Source of the DNA: an uncultured Flavobacterium sp. | GTDB lineage: Bacteria; Bacteroidota; Bacteroidia; Flavobacteriales; Flavobacteriaceae | NCBI RefSeq assembly: GCF_946220915.1 | Contig: NZ_CAMIHH010000002.1 | Coordinates: 23,811 to 87,810, forward strand | Direction of reading: 5' to 3' | DNA length: 64,000 bases | Part shown: piece by piece, positions 60,577 through 64,000 of the stretch | How positions within the stretch are numbered: position 1 is the stretch's first letter | Layout: the number at the start of each line of letters is the position of its first letter | Program-made: the position numbers and the translations under genes | The notes under the pieces: model-generated | The model's database searches: none | Seen by the model: only the letters and a program-made list of their open reading frames with translations | What the model was told of the DNA's origin: nothing

Positions 60577-63500
60577 ATGAAATCGATTAAAAGAAATAGG
60601 AACAGGACATACGGGTTCGCGGCAATGGTAATGCTGCTGTGCATTCCTGCTGCCGTGCGGGCCCAGTTAGAGACATCCCACTGGTTTTTTGGTGACCATG
60701 CCGGTATAGACTTTACCTCCGGCGTGCCTGTAACCGATGGTAATGGCCAAATACTTTCGCGTGAAGGGACGGCAAGCTTTTCAGATGCGTCGGGGAATTT
60801 ACTATTCTATACCGATGGGACAAAGGTATATACCCGCAACCATGCTGAAATGCCCAATGGAACCGGATTGCATGGGCATTCATCCAGTTCACAGTCGTGT
60901 ATCATCATTCCGGGAATAGGGGCCAATATACACCTCTACTATATTTTTACGACCGACGCATTGGAGAATTTCCTTACCCCTCCGCTGGGATCTCAGGCAA
61001 AGGGACTGAAATATAGTGTCGTGGATATGGCGCTGGGTACAGACGGTGAAGTTACTGTCAAAAATATGGCTTTGCCCCTGGGTAACTTTCAAAGGTGCAA
61101 TGAACAGCTTACCGCAGTAGCAAAAGCCGACTGCTCGGGTTATTGGGTTATTAGCGCTTATCTTGGCAAATACTATGCATTTTCGGTTACAGAGGCAGGT
61201 GTCGACCCGAACCCGGTTATAAGTACCGGTGGGCCAAATTCGATACTTCCCGGCGTTGGCCATATCAAGGCTTCCCACGACGGGAAAAAAATAGCGTATA
61301 CCTCTTATTCGGAAAACGGGTCGGTAAGGGTTTATGATTTTAATAATGAGTCAGGGGCATTGAGTAATGAAAGCATTTTGTATGCACCCGCCAGGCAAAA
61401 CTTTGGCGTAGAATTTTCTCCAGATAATACCCTGCTTTATGTTTCTGCATCAAATAATTTATTTCGGTATAACCTTGCTGCTATTCCACCTTCGGCATCT
61501 GAAGCGGTACTGGCGACAAATTCAGGGATAATGGGGGGAGCCCTGCAAATGGCCCCTGATGGTAAGATATATTATGCCGATACGCTGTCCTCATTTACCA
61601 ATCCCGATTCTGACCTTACCAATATAGGGGTGATCAATTTTCCGGATAGCTTAAATGACCCTGGCTATGTAGGGGATGCTTTTTCGCTGGCCGGTAAGGA
61701 ACACAGATTTGGCCTGCCAAACTTTATTCCGTATCTCTACCACATAAAACCTTTTATAAACGGGTCGGATGATGCTGTTGAGGTTTGTGCGGGCACGCCA
61801 CTGGATTTTTCGTACTGCCATGTCAACCGCGAATCTACGGCTTCCACGGTGCTGTGGAGCTTTGGCGATGGGGAGGTTTCTACTGATGAAGCCCCCGAAC
61901 ATGCCTATGCGACAGCGGGAACTTATACAGTAACCGTAAGCGTAACGATAGGAGGGAGGGCTTATGCATCTCACATTGATGTTACCATACTGCCTGCGCC
62001 AAGTGCACAAAGTGTACAGCAGTCGGCCTGCGTTACGGCGGGGCAGGCACATGCCTTTAACCTTGCACAGAGCAATGCACAGGTTTACCAGGGTACCGAA
62101 AATGTTACCATAACCTTTCATGCTACCGAGGATGAAGCGCGCGATGATGACGCGGCTTTGGCGATAAGCCATAGTACTTCCGTGTCAAAAACGCTTTGGA
62201 TTCGCATAGAAAATGCCGACGGGTGCTTTTCGATCAGGCAAATTCAGCTTATAGTTAATGTAATGCCTTCAATTAGCGCGAGCCCTGCCGGCATTTGTAT
62301 GGGCAATGCAGCAACATTACAGGCAGCCACGCAGCCAGCCAATACCATTAACTGGTATGCTTCGCAAAATGGCACAACGCCAATTTTTACAGGTAATAAT
62401 TACCAGACACCGGCGCTAAATGCAAGCACGAATTATTGGGTGGAAGCCGTTTCGCCCGAAGGGTGCAAATCGGGCAGGGTACAGGTAGCGGTAACAGTAA
62501 GCGGGCCAACAATTGATGCCCAAAACGTATCGGTTTGTTCGGGCAATTCGGTTACTTTAACGGCATCATCCCCAGGTAATGTCATTAATTGGTATTCAAG
62601 CGCTACTTCTGCGAATCCCATTGCAACGGGAGCTGCATTTACTACTCCGGCACTCATTTCAGGTACAAGCTATTGGGTTGAGGCCGAAGCAGCTGCCGGA
62701 TGCCTTTCGGGCAGGGTGGAGGTAACAGTTACGGTACATCCTGTTCCGGCAATAACCGTAGGAAATGCCGCCATACTGTGTTCGGGTATGGCAACCACGC
62801 TCACTGCCAGTACCACGGCAGGCAATACCATACGTTGGTACACCAGTGCAGCGGCAGCCAGCCCGATTGCTGCCACCGCCTCGTTTACCACTCCGGCACT
62901 CACTTCGACTACAAGCTACTGGGTAGAGGCCATATCGCCCGAAGGCTGCACATCGGCAAGGGTACAGGTGCCAGTTATGGTAAATGGCACTCCGGTTTTA
63001 ACAATACCCGCAACTAATGTGGGCATTTGCGAAGGCGCTACCATAGCGCTCAGTGTACTGTCGGCAGGCAATACCGTAAACTGGTATGATAGTGATGTGT
63101 CAACAGTACCATTACATACCGGCATGACATTTACAACCCCTGTGCTTACGGCAACTACAGGCTATTGGGTTGAAGGGGTAAGCCCGGATGGCTGTATTTC
63201 CGGCAGGGTAGAAATCCGCGTAACGGTAACTTCGTGGACAACGCCGGCATTTGTTTTGCAGCAGGAATATTGCCAGGACGAGCAGCCCGAATTACTCCCG
63301 GCCTTATCGTACAACGGCATATACGGAACCTGGAGCCCCCGCCAGATCAATACGGCTATACCGGGCATATGGGACTATGTTTTTACCCCAAATCCGGGCC
63401 AGTGTACCAGCGGGCCGGAAACCGTGCAGGTTGAGGTGCACCCAACCGTTACTCCGCAATTTAACCTGGTTACGCAATACTTTTTTGAGGAAATGCAGCA

Positions 63501-63915
63501 GGTACTGCCCAATGTTTCAGACAATGGCGTTACCGGAACATGGGTTGAAGCGGATGTTGTTGGCGGGTCGTTACCGGGAATTAAGAAATATACATTTACC
63601 CCTGATGAAGGCCAATGTGCGGAAGATTTTTCAGTAGCCATAAAAGTGATCGATTATCCCAAATTCTTTACGCCCAATGGCGATGGTGTGAATGAGATGT
63701 GGAATATATGGGGCTTTACTGCCGAAAACAAGGCCGAGATACTGATTTTTGACCGCTACGGCAAGCTGGTTATGCAACTCAACCCGCTTCGCCAGGCATG
63801 GGACGGCACGTATAACGGCAACAAACTTTTTTCTACCGATTACTGGTTTACGGTAACTTTTGTCATAAACGGTGAGCACAGGGAATTCAAATCGCATTTT
63901 TCATTATTAAGATAA
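60577..63915 (+). CDS. giant secreted protein: propeller-like head, PKD domain, four Ig-like repeats, T9SS type B sorting domain
   Basis: The 1112-residue product has a signal peptide (AAMVMLLCIPAAVRAQ), a beta head with SHWFFGDHAGIDFTSG, SGNLLFYTDGTKVY, IKASHDGKKIAYTSYSENG and LQMAPDGKIYYADT (a propeller-like family common in Bacteroidetes), a PKD domain (VLWSFGDGEVSTDEAPEHAYATAGTYTVTVSV), four Ig-like units like those of the preceding gene, two beta modules, and a type B T9SS sorting domain (FFTPNGDGVNEMWNIWGF, IFDRYGKLVMQL, WDGTYNGNKLFSTDYWFTV). It follows its relative after 122 bases. Likely a surface adhesin; ligand unknown. Confidence 0.93.
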   Translation: MKSIKRNRNRTYGFAAMVMLLCIPAAVRAQLETSHWFFGDHAGIDFTSGVPVTDGNGQILSREGTASFSDASGNLLFYTDGTKVYTRNHAEMPNGTGLHGHSSSSQSCIIIPGIGANIHLYYIFTTDALENFLTPPLGSQAKGLKYSVVDMALGTDGEVTVKNMALPLGNFQRCNEQLTAVAKADCSGYWVISAYLGKYYAFSVTEAGVDPNPVISTGGPNSILPGVGHIKASHDGKKIAYTSYSENGSVRVYDFNNESGALSNESILYAPARQNFGVEFSPDNTLLYVSASNNLFRYNLAAIPPSASEAVLATNSGIMGGALQMAPDGKIYYADTLSSFTNPDSDLTNIGVINFPDSLNDPGYVGDAFSLAGKEHRFGLPNFIPYLYHIKPFINGSDDAVEVCAGTPLDFSYCHVNRESTASTVLWSFGDGEVSTDEAPEHAYATAGTYTVTVSVTIGGRAYASHIDVTILPAPSAQSVQQSACVTAGQAHAFNLAQSNAQVYQGTENVTITFHATEDEARDDDAALAISHSTSVSKTLWIRIENADGCFSIRQIQLIVNVMPSISASPAGICMGNAATLQAATQPANTINWYASQNGTTPIFTGNNYQTPALNASTNYWVEAVSPEGCKSGRVQVAVTVSGPTIDAQNVSVCSGNSVTLTASSPGNVINWYSSATSANPIATGAAFTTPALISGTSYWVEAEAAAGCLSGRVEVTVTVHPVPAITVGNAAILCSGMATTLTASTTAGNTIRWYTSAAAASPIAATASFTTPALTSTTSYWVEAISPEGCTSARVQVPVMVNGTPVLTIPATNVGICEGATIALSVLSAGNTVNWYDSDVSTVPLHTGMTFTTPVLTATTGYWVEGVSPDGCISGRVEIRVTVTSWTTPAFVLQQEYCQDEQPELLPALSYNGIYGTWSPRQINTAIPGIWDYVFTPNPGQCTSGPETVQVEVHPTVTPQFNLVTQYFFEEMQQVLPNVSDNGVTGTWVEADVVGGSLPGIKKYTFTPDEGQCAEDFSVAIKVIDYPKFFTPNGDGVNEMWNIWGFTAENKAEILIFDRYGKLVMQLNPLRQAWDGTYNGNKLFSTDYWFTVTFVINGEHREFKSHFSLLR
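62270..63230 (+). repeat. four tandem Ig-like coding repeats
   Basis: Four in-frame units of about 240 bases match the units of the preceding gene (ITASTxxGNTxxWY, FTTPALxxxTSYWVEA), which shows both genes share the same building block by duplication or gene conversion. Confidence 0.8.
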
Positions 63916-64000
63916 CATCAATATAAAAAGCAATGTCCGTCCGCTTTTGGGTTAAGTAGTTTAGTAGTTTATGTTTAAGTTTAGTAAAATCAGGCGGCGG

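Overview
The window looks like chromosome of a flavobacterium (Bacteroidetes, Flavobacteriaceae or close kin). The signs are a SusC/SusD pair, two secreted proteins with gliding-motility-type (T9SS type B) C-terminal domains, the T9SS regulator PorX, a fused alpha-beta E1 dehydrogenase, several Bacteroidetes-type TonB receptors, TAnnTTTG-like -7 promoter boxes, little Shine-Dalgarno signal, and short intergenic palindromes typical of this phylum. No rRNA, tRNA, phage, transposase or CRISPR was seen.

Layout. 1-3143 (minus): an alpha/beta hydrolase cut by the left edge, a small acetyltransferase, then a quinone/aromatic-electrophile detoxification trio (pirin, MhqD-like esterase, MhqO-like ring-cleaving dioxygenase). 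3344-4176: two tiny Thr/Asp-rich lipoproteins and a small unknown protein. 4438-15864: a polysaccharide utilisation locus with a membrane-bound SusR-like regulator facing a lipoprotein, a secreted beta protein, SusC, SusD, a GH71/99-like hydrolase and a GH97 alpha-glucosidase. 16035-28405: housekeeping and stress genes (branched-chain keto-acid dehydrogenase E1, porX, tsaE, ald, ytxJ, clpB, a beta-barrel protein, cysteine desulfurase, a 46-residue peptide, crcB, a VOC protein).

28536-41272 is the centrepiece: a 12.7-kb, 14-gene Ter-dependent stress-response cluster on the plus strand. It holds a HAD hydrolase and a phosphoribosyltransferase, four TerD-family proteins in two duplicated pairs, TelA, an unrecognised protein, a small GWWG-motif protein, two TerY-type von Willebrand A proteins, a PP2C phosphatase with an N-terminal Ig-like domain, a divergent protein kinase with a zinc ribbon, and TerC. 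Neighbouring genes overlap at three junctions, so they are probably made together. Four of the larger gaps inside the cluster, and the gap behind it, are occupied by palindromic repeats of different families.

41578-56718: fabG, a membrane VWA protein, a META lipoprotein, a DUF2461 protein, small VOC/DUF1801 proteins, three tandem Crp/Fnr paralogues, a TonB receptor, alkyladenine glycosylase, an operon of two secreted unknown proteins with a good promoter, and a TPR-membrane-HTH regulator. 57041-63915: two giant secreted proteins, one with a seven-bladed propeller and six Ig-like repeats and one with a propeller-like head, PKD and four Ig-like repeats, both ending in type B T9SS sorting domains. 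The last 85 bases hold no recognisable gene.

All family names are recognised by eye from sequence motifs; no database search was run.
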